Assembly (NCBI GenBank): GCA_022316685.1
Contig: JAKJHU010001680.1
Span: 1-64,000, forward strand
DNA from: Progne subis subis
Taxonomy: Eukaryota; Chordata; Aves; Passeriformes; Hirundinidae
Direction: 5' to 3'
Length of the DNA stretch: 64,000 nucleotides
Shown: piece by piece, positions 1-12,080 of the stretch
Layout: every line of letters starts with the position of its first letter
How positions within the stretch are numbered: position 1 is the first letter of the stretch
Made by a program: the position numbers and the translations under genes
The notes under the pieces: model-generated
What the model was told of the DNA's origin: nothing
Database searches by the model: none
Seen by the model: the letters and a program-made list of their open reading frames with translations, nothing else

Positions 1-235
1 CACGGCAAGGACTTTCTCAATTTGCCATCTCACTTCAGAAGGAGAGGTTTTGTTATTCATATTATTCATTCTTTATACTTGTATGCACTTTATTTGTTTA
101 GTAAAATAGTTTTTTCCATATTTCTCCAAAGAGGGGTTTTTTTCGGACTGGTTGGAGGGAGGGCCACTTGGGTTTGCTTCCCAGAGGGATCCTATACAGG
201 GGGTTTTCCCCCAAATTTGTCTCCAAACCAGGACA
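1..235 (+). repeat. 3' part of the outer provirus 5' LTR
   Basis: Matches the last third of the LTR at 12643-13308 in the same orientation and ends in AGGACA at 230-235, followed by the leader. The rest of the LTR lies outside the window. Confidence 0.8.
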
Positions 236-244
236 TACCCTTAA

Positions 245-263
245 TGGCGGCCCACTGCGGGGC
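245..263 (+). other. Degenerate tRNA primer-binding site of the outer provirus
   Basis: Nine bases after the LTR comes TGGCGGCCCACTGCGGGGC, a decayed version of the inner copy's PBS at 6636-6653, which resembles a lysine-tRNA site. The outer copy has one inserted base and substitutions. Confidence 0.55.
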
Positions 264-635
264 TCGAGAGAGTGGAAAAAACTTGTATTGATTATTATTA
301 ACTGCATTTTTTTTTGGTTGTCCTTTGGGTGGGGATTAAACAGACAGTGGCCATGTTGCTTCTTGAAGTCCCTAATGTCTCTTAGAATCTTGGAGTCTTT
401 TCTGCATTTCTGTTCCCTAGGCTTTTTTTGAGGTCTTAATACCTTTCTGTCCCTAGGTTTGTTTTCCTACCCAGAAATAGCTCCAATATTGTCCCCTAAC
501 ATACAGCTTTTACACTAGGGATGCACAAATTAGAATAGTTATTTTGCTGGGTTCGGTGATTATGGTTTACAAGAAGCTTATAAAGATAGTGGAGTTTGTT
601 CTGGGTATGTTCAGTTTATGGTTTTTTCGTCCTAC

Positions 636-640
636 CCTGC
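636..640. repeat. Target-site duplication CCTGC, left copy
   Basis: CCTGC at 636-640 directly precedes TGTCCTGG (LTR start, 641). The same five bases follow the LTR end AGGACA at 7328-7332. Outer gag sequence continues across the two copies, proving that 641-7327 is an insertion. Confidence 0.9.
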
Positions 641-1307
641 TGTCCTGGTTTGGAGACAAATTTGGGGGAAAACCCCTGTATAGGATCCCTCTGGGAAGCA
701 AACCCAAGTGGCCCCTCCCTCCAACCAGTCTGAAAAAAAAACCTTTTGTGGAGAAAAGTGGAAAAAACTATTTTACTAAACAAACAAAGTGCATACAAAT
801 ATAAAGAATGAATAATATGAAACAATAAAACCTCTCGTTCTGAAGTGAGATGGCAAATTGAGAAAGTCCTTGCCGTGGGTGGAGCTCGGCTCTCTCTCAG
901 TCTCTCCTCAGTCCCAGTCCTCCGGCGCTGCTGGAAAATGCCGAGCTCCAGGCCCCGGTGGGCCGCAGGTGCAGCCCCCAGTGCTCCCCTGGGTTTTCAG
1001 TCCAGAGCAGGGTTTAAACAGTTCCAAGAAAAAAAGAAAAGAAGAAAAAAAAAACAGTCTAGGGAACTTCTCTGCCCTAGCTAGCTGAAACTAACTAAAG
1101 CAAAAGATTCTCTGTCCTGCAGTCTCTCCAAGCCTCCGCTGAACACCGTCCGGAGAAGAATGTGGAGGAGTCAGGCAGTTTTCTCAAAACAAACTCCGCG
1201 CTTCTCCTTGCTCTTAGAACCAGTCTTAAAGGCACAGGACTCAATATACAGAGTCCAAACAGAACAGACGATTGGGGATACAAGCATCATAAAGTTACCC
1301 TAGGACA
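641..1307 (-). repeat. 3' LTR of inner provirus
   Basis: 667 bp with inverted ends TGTCCT/AGGACA. Nearly identical to 6664-7327 in the same orientation, and to 12643-13308 in reverse. Confidence 0.9.
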
Positions 1308-1324
1308 TTCTACCCCTTATCCCC
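1308..1324 (-). other. Polypurine tract of inner provirus
   Basis: On the minus strand a purine-rich stretch (GGGGATAAGGGGTAGAA) directly abuts the 3' LTR, as expected for the plus-strand DNA primer. The outer copy has the counterpart at 12626-12642. Confidence 0.75.
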
Positions 1325-1457
1325 ATATCGTCAATTTACTAAACTTATATATACTCTAGCTCTACACACACATACATCTATATAAAAACAATATGCAATA
1401 TACAACTACATACAGTGGCAGTACTATTCAGCACACAATGATAATTACACACGGTTC

Positions 1458-4400
1458 TCACTCAACAATCAAATCTCCCCTGGGGTACACATCGTGTGGT
1501 TCCATCTTTCTGCATTACCCACCATGTGCAGCTTGGCCCCTGAGCAAAGACAATCCCACGGATGGGATCCTTTGTACTTGAAGCAGGATTGATCTAAACT
1601 GTTTTCTCTAACAAACTTCTTACATGTACTACTGGGACTTTCTCTCCATCTACTGTATGTAGGGGCTCAGATTGGGCAGGGCCTGCTCGGTTGGTGGAAC
1701 CTCGGGTGTTAACTAACTAGGTGGCCTTTGCTAGATGCTGCTCCCAATTTTTGAATGATCCCCCACCCAGTGCTTTCAGGGTGGTTTTTAGCAGTCCATT
1801 GTATCTTTCTACCTTCCCTGAAGCTGGTGCATGATAGGGGATATGGTACACCCCTTCAATGCCATGTTCCCTAGCCCAGTTGTTGATGAGGCTGTTCTTG
1901 AAATGAGTTCCATTGTCTGACTCAATCTTCTCAGGGGTACTATGCCTCCAAAGAACTTGCTTTTCAAGGCCCAGGATGGTGTTCCGGGCAGTAGCGTGAG
2001 GCACAGGGTAGGTCTCTAGCCATCCAGTGGTGGCTTCCACTATGGTCAGCACATAGCGCTTGCCTTGGCGGGTTTGGGGAAGGGTGATGTAGTCAATTTG
2101 CCAGGCTTCCCCATACTTATACTTGGACCATCGCCCGCCATACCATAGGGGCTTCACCCGCTTGGCCTGTTTGATGGCAGCACATGTCTCACAGTCATGG
2201 ATAACCTGAGAAATACTGTCTATGGTTAGATCCACCCCTCGGTCTCGGGCCCACTTATAGGTGGCATCTCTGCCCTGGTGACCTGAGGCATCATGGGCCC
2301 ATCGAGCTAGGAACAACTCTCCCTTGTGTTGCCAATCTAAGTTTATTTTTGACACTTCTATCTTTGCAGCTTGATCTACCTGCTCGTTGTTTCGGTGCTC
2401 CTCATTAGCCCGACTCTTGGGGACATGGGCATCTACATGACGGACTTTGACAGGTAGCTTCTCTACCCGAGTGGCAATGTCTTTCCACTCATCTGCAGCC
2501 CAGATTGGTTTTCCCCTGCGCTGCCAATTGGCCTTTTTTCCACTTCTCCAGCCATCCCCACAGAGCATTAGCTACCATCCACGAATCAGTGTAGAGGTAG
2601 AGCTTTGGCCACTTCTCTCTTTCAGCAATGTCCAGGGCTAGTTGAACAGCTTTGAGTTTAGCAAGTTGGCTTGACCCACCTTCTCTTTCAGTGGCTTGTG
2701 CAACCTGTCGTGTGGGGCTCCATACGGCTGCTTTCCACTTTCGTTTCATCCCTACGATGCGGCAGGAACTGTCAGTGAAAAGAGCGTAGCAAGTTTCTTC
2801 TGCTGGCAGTTGGTTGTATGGTGGAGCTTCTTCAGCACGTGTCACTTGTTCCTGCTCCTCTTCATCCATGAGACCAAAGTTTTTACCTTCTGGCCAGTTT
2901 GTAATTATTTCCAGAATCTCAGGGCGATTTGGGTTTCCAATGCGGGCGCGCTGAGTGATGAGGGCAATCCATTTGCTCCATGTGGCATTGGTGGCATGGT
3001 GGGTAGAGGGTACTTCTGCTTTGAACATCCATCCCAGCACTGGTAGTCGAGGTGCCAGCAGGAGTTGTGTTTCAGTGCCTACTACTTCTGAGGCAGCTTG
3101 AATTCCTTCATAGGCGGCCAAGATTTCCTTCTCTGTTGGAGTGTAGTTGGCTTCGGACCCTCTGTAGCTTCGGCTCCAGAATCCCAATGGCCGGCCCCGA
3201 GTCTCCCCAGGCACCTTCTGCCAAAGGCTCTAGGACAGGCCATTGTTCCCGGCTGCTGAGTAGAGCACGTTCTTCACATCTGGTCCTGTCCTGACTGGGC
3301 TAAGGGCTACCGCATGAGTGATCTCCTGTTTGATCTGGGCAAAGGCTTGTTGCTGTTCAGGGCCCCAGTGGAAATCATTCTTCTTGCGGGTGACCAGGTA
3401 GAGAGGGCTCACAATCTGGCTGTACTCAGGAATGTGCATCCTCCAGAAACTTATGGCGCCTAGGAAAGCTTGTGTTTCCTTTTTGTTGGTTGGTGGACAC
3501 ATTGCTGTGATTTTGTTGATGACTTCAGTGGGAATCTGACGCCTTCTATCTTGCTACTTTATTCTTAGAAACTGGATCTCTTGAGCAGGTCTCTTAACTT
3601 TGCTCTTCTTGATAGCAAAACCAGCTTTCAGGAGAATCTGGATGATCTTCTCTCCTTTCTCAAACACTTCCATTGCCGTGTTCCCCCACACAATGATGTC
3701 ATCAATGTACTGTAGATGTTCCGGAGCCTCACCCTTTTCCAGTGCAGCCTGGATCAGTCTATGGCAGATGGTGGGGCTGTGTTTCCACCCCTTGGGGCAA
3801 GTCGGTTCCAGGTGTACTGCACGCTCCCTCCAGGTGAAAGCAAACTGAGGCCTGCATTCTGCAGCCAGAGGAATGGAGAAAAATGCGTTAGCAATGTCAA
3901 TTGTGGCGTACCAATTTGCTGCCTTGGACTCCAGCTCGTACTGGAGTTCCAGCATGTCCGGCACAGCAGCGCTCAATGGTGGAGTCACTTCGTTCAAGGC
4001 ACGGTAGTCCTACAGTCAATCTCCATTCTCCGTCAGACTTGCGCACAGGCCAGATGGGGCTGTTGAAGGGTGAGTGGGTTTTGCTGACTACCCCTTGGCT
4101 CTCCAGCTCACGGATCATCTTGTGGATGGGGATCACAGCATCTCGAGTTGTTCTGTACTGTCGGCGATGCACTGTTGAAGTGGCAATTGGCACTTGTTGC
4201 TCTTCCACCTTCAGAAGACCTACAGCAGATGGGTTCTCTGATAGTCCAGGCAAGGTATTCAACTGCTTAACATCTCCTGTCTCTACAGCTGCTATCCCGA
4301 ATGCCCACCTAAATCCCTTCGGGTCTTTGTAATAGCCATTCCGGAGGAAGTCTATGCCCAAAATGCATGGAGCGTCTGGGCCAGTCACAATAGGGTGTCT

Positions 4401-4592
4401 CTTCCACTCATTTCCAGTCAGGCTCACATCAGCTTCTACTAAAGTAAAATCTTGTGAGCCCCCTGTCACCCCAGCAATGGAAATAGATTCTTCCCCCACA
4501 TGTCTTGATGGGAGTAATGTGCATTGTGCACCAGTGTCAACTAAGGCCTCATATTTTTGTGGTTCTGATGTGCCAGGCCAACGAATCCACAC
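1458..4592 (-). pseudogene. pol: Inner provirus pro-pol (protease, RT, RNase H, integrase), broken
   Basis: In order on the minus strand: aspartic protease (DTGA motif, then ILGIDFL) about 4592-4200; reverse transcriptase about 4150-3555 with YIDD encoded at 3698-3709; connection about 3502-3230; RNase H about 3200-2490; integrase with zinc-binding and catalytic core (SDNGTHF; E in GKVE) about 2400-1717; C-terminal part to a stop at 1458-1460. Frame breaks are seen near 4015, near 3550-3505, near 3220 and near 2500-2570. There is an in-frame TAG just below 1717 where the outer copy has TGG. No dUTPase or env noticed. Not expected to encode a working polyprotein. Confidence 0.85.
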
Positions 4593-4647
4593 AGTCCAAA
4601 AAACACGGTTTTTCCCTAGCCTCTACCTGGCTAGAGGCAGGGCCCCT

Positions 4648-6339
4648 CTAAGCCTGATTATCCCTATTTCCCTGGGTAACCGGAGCTGCTTCCTTCTTGC
4701 TAGAATGTCCTCTCACAGTCTTGCCATCTAACAATTCATGCAGCCGTTGTGTCATAGCATCAGTAGATTCTCCATCCCATCTTTTCATGTTTTCTCCACA
4801 ATCACGCAGGAAGGACCACAGCTTAGCTCGTGGAATGCCTTTTCCCTCTCTATCTAGGGAACGTTTGCGTGTGGTGCCAGAGCCCCTAACTTGTACTGCA
4901 GAGATCTGGAGAATGTTCTCCTTGAGTTCTTTGAGATTCCTCCTTCATCTTGTCTGCTAATCCCCGCACCTGTGTTTCCAAAGCTGCGATTCTTGCATGT
5001 GTTGGACCATGCACGGCATCTGCATATGTTCGGAGCTTCTTCGCCATATCAAGCACAGTCTCCTCTGTCTCATCCCGCTTCATTATTGCTAAAGCAGAGG
5101 AGTATTCTTGTGGCCCAAGTCGTACAAGTTTTCGCCACATTACAGGTGTACATGGTACCAAGTCGGGGTTCCTAGTGTTTAGGTCATCTGAGAAGACAAT
5201 CTCCGCCACTGCCATTTCTCTCAAGCGCTGAATCCCTTGTTCAATGGTTTTCCACTGAGTTTGCTGCAGATAGAGATCGTCGGCACACAGATATCTTTGT
5301 GCCACGCTTCTCAAGACCCGTTCCCAGAGACTGCAAGGACTAGCCTCCCTCATCATTTCTTGGTCAATAACTGGATCATGTGATAGGGATCCAAGATGTC
5401 TCGCTTCAGTGCCATCCAGTATTGTAGCCTCGCCTGCAGCATCCCAAAGACGGACTAACCAACTAATTATAGATTCATCAGGTCGTCGAGTATAATCCTT
5501 TCTTAGGCACGAAGGTCCTTCAGGGACAAAGACTCAATAGTATCTCCTGATCTTGCAGCAGTTGGTCGGGCTCCTGATCTTGTAGCAGTTGGTTGGGCTC
5601 TTGATGTTGTAGCAGTTGGTTGGGCTCCTGATCTTGTAGCAGCTGGTTGGGCTTCTGATCGTGTGCTAGTTGGTTGGACTCCCGATCTTGTACCAGTTGG
5701 TTGGGCTTCCGATTTCGTATCAGTTGGTTCAGCTTCTGACTGTGTATCATCAGTTGCTTCAGCTTCTGATTGTGTGTCAGGTGGTTTGACTTCCGACTGG
5801 GTGTCAGGAGGCACTGAGGATCCTTCACCTGAATCATCATCTACTGGTCGATCGGTTTTGTCCGTGTGCTTCTTTCCCTTCTTTACTGCAGCAACTGCCG
5901 GTGTCTTAGCCTCACTGTCTGGTTTAGCTGCAGCCTGAATAGCTGTGGGGTTGGCTGCAGCCTGAGTGACTGATTTATCTCCCTGCTCCCTTGCCTCTAT
6001 CTGCTGCCCTACAGTGTTTAGCAGTGTGTGACTCATTCTAGAAAGGCTATAAGCCATATAGAGGAAAGTCACCAGGTGAAACACCAGGAAGGTGGGGTCT
6101 TTAACATTCAGGAGACCCTGAACATTCTCCAAAAGTGATGTAACTGACTTAAAAGAGAAGAAGGAAAAAAGAGGCTGAAGAGCCTCATCCCCTACTCCTC
6201 CTCTAACAAACTGGGTGCAGTTATTGATAAATCCCCAAAACATGCTGCTGGAACTAGGACGCAGGGTAGGACGAAAAAACCATAACTGAACATACCCAGA
6301 ACTAAACTCCAGTATCTTTATAAGCTTCTTGTAAGCCAT
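4648..6339 (-). pseudogene. gag: Inner provirus gag, frameshifted
   Basis: Starts at MAYKK (6337-6339) after a leader of about 295 bp. The first frame continues to about 5503 through a hydrophobic region, a basic Lys-rich stretch and a 9-residue repeat tract. A one-base deletion relative to the outer copy near 5508 shifts the frame. The capsid-like part (for example ASPCSLWERVL) follows in another frame to about 4886, where one extra base shifts it again. The stop lies at 4648-4650. The start is chosen because the same Met position is used in the outer copy (562). Confidence 0.7.
5549..5794 (-). repeat. 27-bp tandem repeat inside inner gag, nine units
   Basis: Nine imperfect units (eight of 27 bp, one of 30 bp) encode 9-residue repeats of the form S-E/G-A-Q-P-T-x-T-R, a probably disordered Thr/Pro-rich linker. 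The outer copy has seven units. Confidence 0.85.
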
Positions 6340-6635
6340 AATCACCGAACCCAGCAAAATAACTATTCTAATTTGTGCATCCCTAGTGTAAAAGCTGTAT
6401 GTTAAGGACAATATTGGAGCTATTTCTGGGTAGGAAAACAAACCTAGGGACCAGAAAGGTATTAAGACCTCAAAAAAGCCTAGGGAACAGAAATGCAGAA
6501 AAGACTCTATTCTAAGAGACGTTAGGACTTCAAGAAGCAACATGGCCACTGTCTGTTTAATCCCTACCCAAAGGACAACAACAACAACAACAAAAATGCA
6601 GTTAATAGTAATACAAGTTTTTTCCACTCTCTTTT

Positions 6636-6653
6636 GCCCCACGTAGGGCGCCA
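6636..6653 (-). other. tRNA primer-binding site of inner provirus (lysine-type)
   Basis: Minus-strand TGGCGCCCTACGTGGGGC, ten bases from the 5' LTR edge. It differs at one position from the site generally listed for tRNA-Lys(1,2). Assignment rests on family knowledge; the position relative to the LTR is seen directly. Confidence 0.65.
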
Positions 6654-6663
6654 ATTAAGGGTA

Positions 6664-7327
6664 TGTCCTGGTTTGGAGACAAATTTGGGGGAAAACCCCT
6701 GTATATGATCCCTCTGGGAAGCAAACCCAAGTGGCCCCTCCCTCCAACCAGTCTGAAAAAAAACCTTTGTGGAGAAAAGTGGAAAAAACTATTTTACTAA
6801 ACAAACAAAGTGCATACAAAGTATAAAGAATGAATAATATGAAACAATAAAACCTCTCGTTCTGAAGTGAGATGGCAAATTGAGAAAGTCCTTGCCGTGG
6901 GTGGAGCTCGGCTCTCTCTCAGTCTCTCCTCAGTCCCAGTCCCTCCGGCGCTGCTGGAAAATGCCGAGCTCCAGGCCCCGGTGGGCCGCAGGTGCAGCCC
7001 CCAGTGCTCCCCTGGGTTTTCAGTCCAGAGCAGGTTTAAACAGTTCCAAGAAAAAAAGAAAGAAGAAAAAAAAACAGTCCAGGAACTTCTCTGCCCTAGC
7101 TAGCTGAAACTAACTAAAAGCAAAAAGATCTCTGTCCTGCAGTCTCTCCAAGCCTCCGCTGAACACCGTCCGGAGAAGAATGTGGAGGAGTCAGGCAGTT
7201 TTCTCAAAACAAACTCCGCGCTTCTCCTTGCTCTTAGAACCAGTCTTAAAGGCACAGGACTCAATATACAGAGTCCAAACAGAACAGACGATTGGGGATA
7301 CAAGCATCATAAAGTTACCCTAGGACA
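6664..7327 (-). repeat. 5' LTR of inner provirus
   Basis: 664 bp, TGTCCTGG to CCTAGGACA on the plus strand; sense orientation is minus. Internal provirus DNA lies on its low-coordinate side and outer gag on its high-coordinate side. Confidence 0.9.
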
Positions 7328-7332
7328 CCTGC
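7328..7332. repeat. Target-site duplication CCTGC, right copy
   Basis: Second copy of CCTGC, directly after the inner 5' LTR. Outer gag sequence (GTCCTAGTTCC) resumes from here. Confidence 0.9.
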
Positions 7333-7798
7333 GTCCTAGTTCCAGCAGCATGTTTTGGGGATTTATCAATAATTGCACACAGTTTGTTAGAGGAGGAGTA
7401 GGGGATGAGGCTCTTCGGCCTCTTTTTTCCTTCTTCTCTTTTGAGTCAGTTACATCACTTTTGGAGAATGTTCAGGGTCTCCTGAATGTTAAAGACCCCA
7501 CCTCCCTGTTATTTCACCTGGTGACTTTCCTCTATATGGTTTATAGCTTTTCTAGAATGAGTCACACACGGCTAAACACTGTAGGGCAGCAGATAGAGGC
7601 AAGGGAGCAGGGAGATAAATCAGTCACTCAGGCTGCAGCCAACCCCACAGCTATTCAGGCTGCAGCTAAACCAGACAGTGAGGCTAAGACACCGGCAGTT
7701 GCTGCAGTAAAGAAGGGAAAGAAGCACACGGACAAAACCGATCGACCAGTAGACAATGATTCAGGTGAAGGATCCTCAATGCCTCCTGACACCCAGTC

Positions 7799-7990
7799 AG
7801 GAGTCAAACCAACTGACACACAATCAGAAGCTGAAGCAACTGATGATACACAGTCAAAAGCTGAACCAACTGATACGAAATCGGAAGCCCAACCAACTGG
7901 TACAAGATCGGGAGTCCAACCAACTAGCACACGATCAGAAGCCCAACCAGCTGCTACAACATCAAGAGCCCGACCAACTGCTACAAGATC
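7799..7990 (+). repeat. 27-bp tandem repeat inside outer gag, seven units
   Basis: Six 27-bp units and one 30-bp unit, in frame, encoding the same 9-residue motif as in the inner copy but two units shorter. Confidence 0.85.
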
Positions 7991-8933
7991 AGGAGATACT
8001 ATTGAGTCCTTTTCCCTGAAGGACCTTCGTGGCCTAAGAAAGGATTATACTCGATGACCTGATGAATCTATAATTAGTTGGTTAGTCCGTCTTTGGGATG
8101 CTGCAGGCGAGGCTACAATACTGGATGGCACTGAAGCGAGACATCTCGGATCCCTATCACATGATCCAGTTATTGACCAAGAAATGATGAGGGAGGCTAG
8201 TCCTTGCAGTCTCTGGGAATGGGTCCTGGGAAGTGTGGCACAAAGATATCTGTGTGCCGACGATCTCTATCTGCAGCAAACCCAGTGGAAAACCATTGAA
8301 CAAGGGATTCAGCGCTTGAGAGAAATGGCAGTGGCGGAGATTGTCTTCTCAGATGACCTAAACACTAGGAACCCAGACTTGGTACCATGTACACCTGTAA
8401 TGTGGCGAAAACTTGTACGACTTGGGCCACAAGAATACTCCTCTGCTTTAGCAATAATGAAGCGGGATGAGACAGAGGAGACTGTGCTTGATATGGCGAA
8501 GGAAGCTCCGAACATATGCAGATGCCGTGCAGTGGTCCAACACATGCAAGAATCGCAGCTGTGGAAACACAGGTGCGGGGATTAGCAGACAAGATGAAGG
8601 AGGAACTCAAAGAACTCAAGGAGAACATTCTCCAGATCTCTGCAGTACAAGTTAGGGGCTCTGGCACCACACGCAAACGTTCCCTAGATAGAGAGGGAAA
8701 AGGCATCCCACGGGCTAAGCTGTGGGTCCTCCTGCTGAATGTGGAGAAAACACTGAAAAGATGGGATGGAGAATCTACTGATGCTATGACACAACGGCTG
8801 CATGAATTGTTGGATGGCAAGACTGTGAGAGGAAGTTCTAGCAAGAAGGAAGCAGCTCCGGTTACCCAGGGAAATAGGGATAATCAGGCTTAGAGGGGCC
8901 CTGCCTCTAGCCAGGTAGAGGCTAGGGAAAACC

Positions 8934-11900
8934 GTGTTATTTTGGACTGTGTGGATTCGTTGGCCTGGCACATCAGAACCACAAAAATATGAGGCCTTAG
9001 TTGACACTGGTGCACAATGCACATTACTCCCATCAAGACATGTGGGGGAAGAATCTGTTTCCATTGCTGGGGTGACAGGGGGTTCACAAGATTTTACTTT
9101 GGTGGAAGCTGATGTGAGCCTGACTGGAAAGGAGTGGAAGAGACACCCTATTGTGACTGGCCCAGAGGCTCCATGCATTTTGGGCATAGACTTCCTCCGG
9201 AATGGGTATTACAAAGACCCAAAGGTATTTAGGTGGGCATTCGGGATAGCAGCTGTAGAGACAGGGGATGTTAAGCAGTTGAATACCTTGCCTGGACTAT
9301 CAGAGAACCCATCTGCTGTAGGTCTTCTGAAGGTGGAAGAGCAACAAGTGCCAATTGCCACTTCAACAGTGCATCGCCGACAGTACAGAACAGACTCGAG
9401 ATGCCTGTGATCCCCATCCACAAGATGATCCGTGAGCTGGAGACCCAAGGGGTGGTCAGCAAAACCCACTCACCCTTCAACAGCCCCATCTGGCCTGTGC
9501 GCAAGTCTGACAGAGAATGGAGATTGACTGTGGACTACCGTGCCTTGAACGAAGTGACTCCACCATTGAGCGCTGCTGTGCCGGACATGCTGGAACTCCA
9601 GTACGAGCTGGAGTCCAAGGCAGCAAAATGGTACGCCACAATTGACATTGCTAATGCATTTTTCTCCATTCCTCTGGCTGCAGAATGCAGGCCTCAGTTT
9701 GCCTTTCACCTGGAGGGGCGTGCAGTACACCTGGAACCGACTGCCCCAGGGGTGGAAACACAGCCCCACCATCTGCCATGGACTGATCAAGCTGCACTGG
9801 AAAAGGGTGAGGCTCCAGAACATCTACAGTATATTGATGACATCATTGTGTGGGGGAACACGGCAATGGAAGTGTTTGAGAAAGGAGAGAAGATCATCCA
9901 AATTCTCCTGAAGGCTGGCTTTGCTATCAAGAAGAGCAAAGTTAAGGGACCTGCTCAAGAGATCCAGTTTCTAGGAATAAAGTGGCAAGATGGAAGGCGT
10001 CAGATTCCCACTGAAGTCATCAACAAGACCACAGCAATGTGTCCACCAACCTAACAAAAAGGAAACACAAGCTTTCCTAGGCACCATAGGTTTCTGGAGG
10101 ATGCACATTCCTGAGTACAGCCAGATTGTGAGCCCTCTCTACCTGGTCACCCGCAAGAAGAACAATTTCCACTGGGGCCCTGAACAGCAACAAGCCTTTG
10201 CCCAGATCAAGCAGGAGATCGCTCATGCAGTAGCCCTTGGCCCAGTCAGGACAAGACCAGATGTGAAGAACGTGCTCTACTCAGCAGCCGGGAACAATGG
10301 CCTGTCCTGGAGCCTTTGGCAGAAGGTGCCTGGGGAGACTCGGGGCCGACCACTGGGATTCTGGAGCCGAAGCTACAGAGGGTCCGAAGCCAACTACACT
10401 CCAACAGAGAAGGAAATCTTGGCCGCCTATGAAGGAGTTCAAGCCGCCTCAGAAGTAGTAGGCACTGAAACACAACTCCTGCTGGCACCTCGACTACCAG
10501 TGCAGGGGTGGATGTTCAAAGCAGAAGTTCCCTCTACCCACCATGCCACCAATGCCACATGGAGCAAATGGATTGCCCTCATCACTCAGCGCACCTGCAT
10601 TGGAAACCCAAATCGCCCTGGGATTTGGAAATAATTACAAACTGGCCGGAAGGTGAAAACTTTGGTCTCACAGATGAAGAGGAGCAGGAACAAGTGACAC
10701 GTGCAGAAGAAGCTCCTCCATACAACCAAGTGCCAGCAGAAGAAACACGCTATGCTCTTTTCACTGACGGTTCCTGCCGCATCGTAGGGATGAAACGAAA
10801 GTGGAAAGCAGCCGTATGGAGCCCCACACGACAGGTTGCAGAAGCCACTGAAGGAGAAGGTGGGTCAAGCCAACTTGCTGAACTCAAAGCTGTTCAACTG
10901 GCCCTGGACATTGCTGAAAGAGAGAAGTGGCCAAAGCTCTACCTCTACACTGATTCGTGGATGGTGGCCAACGCTCTGTGGGGATGGCTGGAGAAGAGGA
11001 AAAAGGCCAATTGGCAGCATAGGGGAAAGCCAATCTGGGCTGCAGATGAGTGGAAGGACATTGCCACTCGGGTAGAGAAGCTGCCTGTGAAAGTCCGTCA
11101 TGTAGATGCCCATGTCCCCAAGAGTCGGGCTAATGAGGAGCACCGAAACAATGAGCAGGTAGATCAAGCAGCAAAGATAGAGGTGTCAAAGATAGACCTA
11201 GGTTGGCAACACAAGGGAGAGTTGTTTTTAGCTCGATGGGCCCATGATACCTCAGGCCATCAGGGTAGAGATGCCACCTATAAGTGGGCACGAGATCGAA
11301 GGGTGGATCTAACCATGGACAGTACTTTTCAGGTTATCCACGACTGTGAGACGTGTGCTGCCATCAAACAGGCCAAGCGGGTGAAGCCCCTGTGGTATGG
11401 TGAGCGATAGTCCAAGTATAAGTACGAGGAAGCCTGGCAGATTGACTACATCACCCTTCCCCAAACCCGCCAAGGCAAGCGCTATGTGCTGACCATGGTG
11501 GAAGCCACCACGGGGGTGGCTGGAGACCTACCCTGTGCCTCACACTACTGCCCGGAACACCATCCTGGGCCTTGAAAAGCAAATCCTGTGGAGACATGGT
11601 ACCCCTGAGAGGATTGAGTCTGACAACGGGACTCATTTCAAGAACAGCCTTATAAACACCTGGGCTAGAGAACATGGCATTGAGTGGGTGTACCATATTC
11701 CTTATCATGCGCCACCAGCTGGGAAAGTTGAACAATGCCATGGCCTGCTTAAAACCACTTTGAAGGCACTGGGTGGGGGGATTTTCAAGAACTGGGAGAT
11801 TAATTTAGCAAAGGCCACCTGGTTAGTGAACACCCGAGGTTCCACCAGCCGAGCAGGCCCCGCCCAATCTGAGCCCCTACATAGAGTAGATGGAGAGAAA

Positions 11901-12080
11901 GTCCCAGTAGTACATGTAAGAGGTTTGTTAGGGAAGACTGTTTGGATCAATTCTGCTTCAAGTACAGAGGATCCCATCCATGGGATTGTCTTTGCTCAGG
12001 GACCAGGCTGCACATGGTGGGTAATGCAGAAAGATGGAACCACACGATGTGTACCCCAGGGAGATTTGATTGTTGGGTGA
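8934..12080 (+). pseudogene. pol: Outer provirus pro-pol (protease, RT, RNase H, integrase), broken
   Basis: Protease 8934-9400 with the DTG active-site codons at 9003-9011 and ILGIDFL; RT about 9401-10050 with YIDD at 9830-9841; connection about 10050-10630; RNase H about 10640-11120 (FTDG, YTDSW, VRHVDAH); integrase from about 11200, with a zinc-binding region around 11240-11360, catalytic D (IDY) near 11441, SDNG near 11619, GKVE near 11725 and a tryptophan-rich C-terminus to the stop at 12078-12080. Breaks include a shift near 9395, a disordered stretch near 9710-9800, a stop near 10050, a shift near 10630 and TAG at 11408-11410. gag stops at 8893 and pro lies in another frame, as usual for retroelements using frameshift or readthrough. 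Confidence 0.85.

Larger units (their letters stand above)
641..7327 (-). mobile_element. Inner full-length ERVL-like provirus, minus strand
   Basis: A complete 6.69-kb provirus with two LTRs in one orientation (6664-7327 is 5', 641-1307 is 3'), PBS, gag, pro-pol and purine tract, flanked by CCTGC. It is the same family as the outer provirus but in the opposite orientation. The two LTRs differ mainly by homopolymer indels and a few substitutions, so the insertion looks young. gag and pol each carry breaks. No env. Its 3' non-coding region is only about 150 bp. Confidence 0.92.
562..8893 (+). pseudogene. gag: Outer provirus gag, split by a provirus insertion
   Basis: The gag reading frame starts at 562 (MVYKK), runs about 26 codons and is cut at 640 by the inner provirus. 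It resumes at 7333 in the same family context (WGFINNCTQF and onward). Downstream are a Ser/Thr/Pro-rich repeat tract (7799-7990), a nonsense codon at 8055-8057 (TGA where the inner copy has CGA, a CpG-type change), a capsid-like region (about 8060-8585) and a basic C-terminal part ending at 8891-8893 (GNRDNQA, stop). Further one-base shifts occur near 8505. I see no CCHC zinc knuckle. Not functional. Confidence 0.75.
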
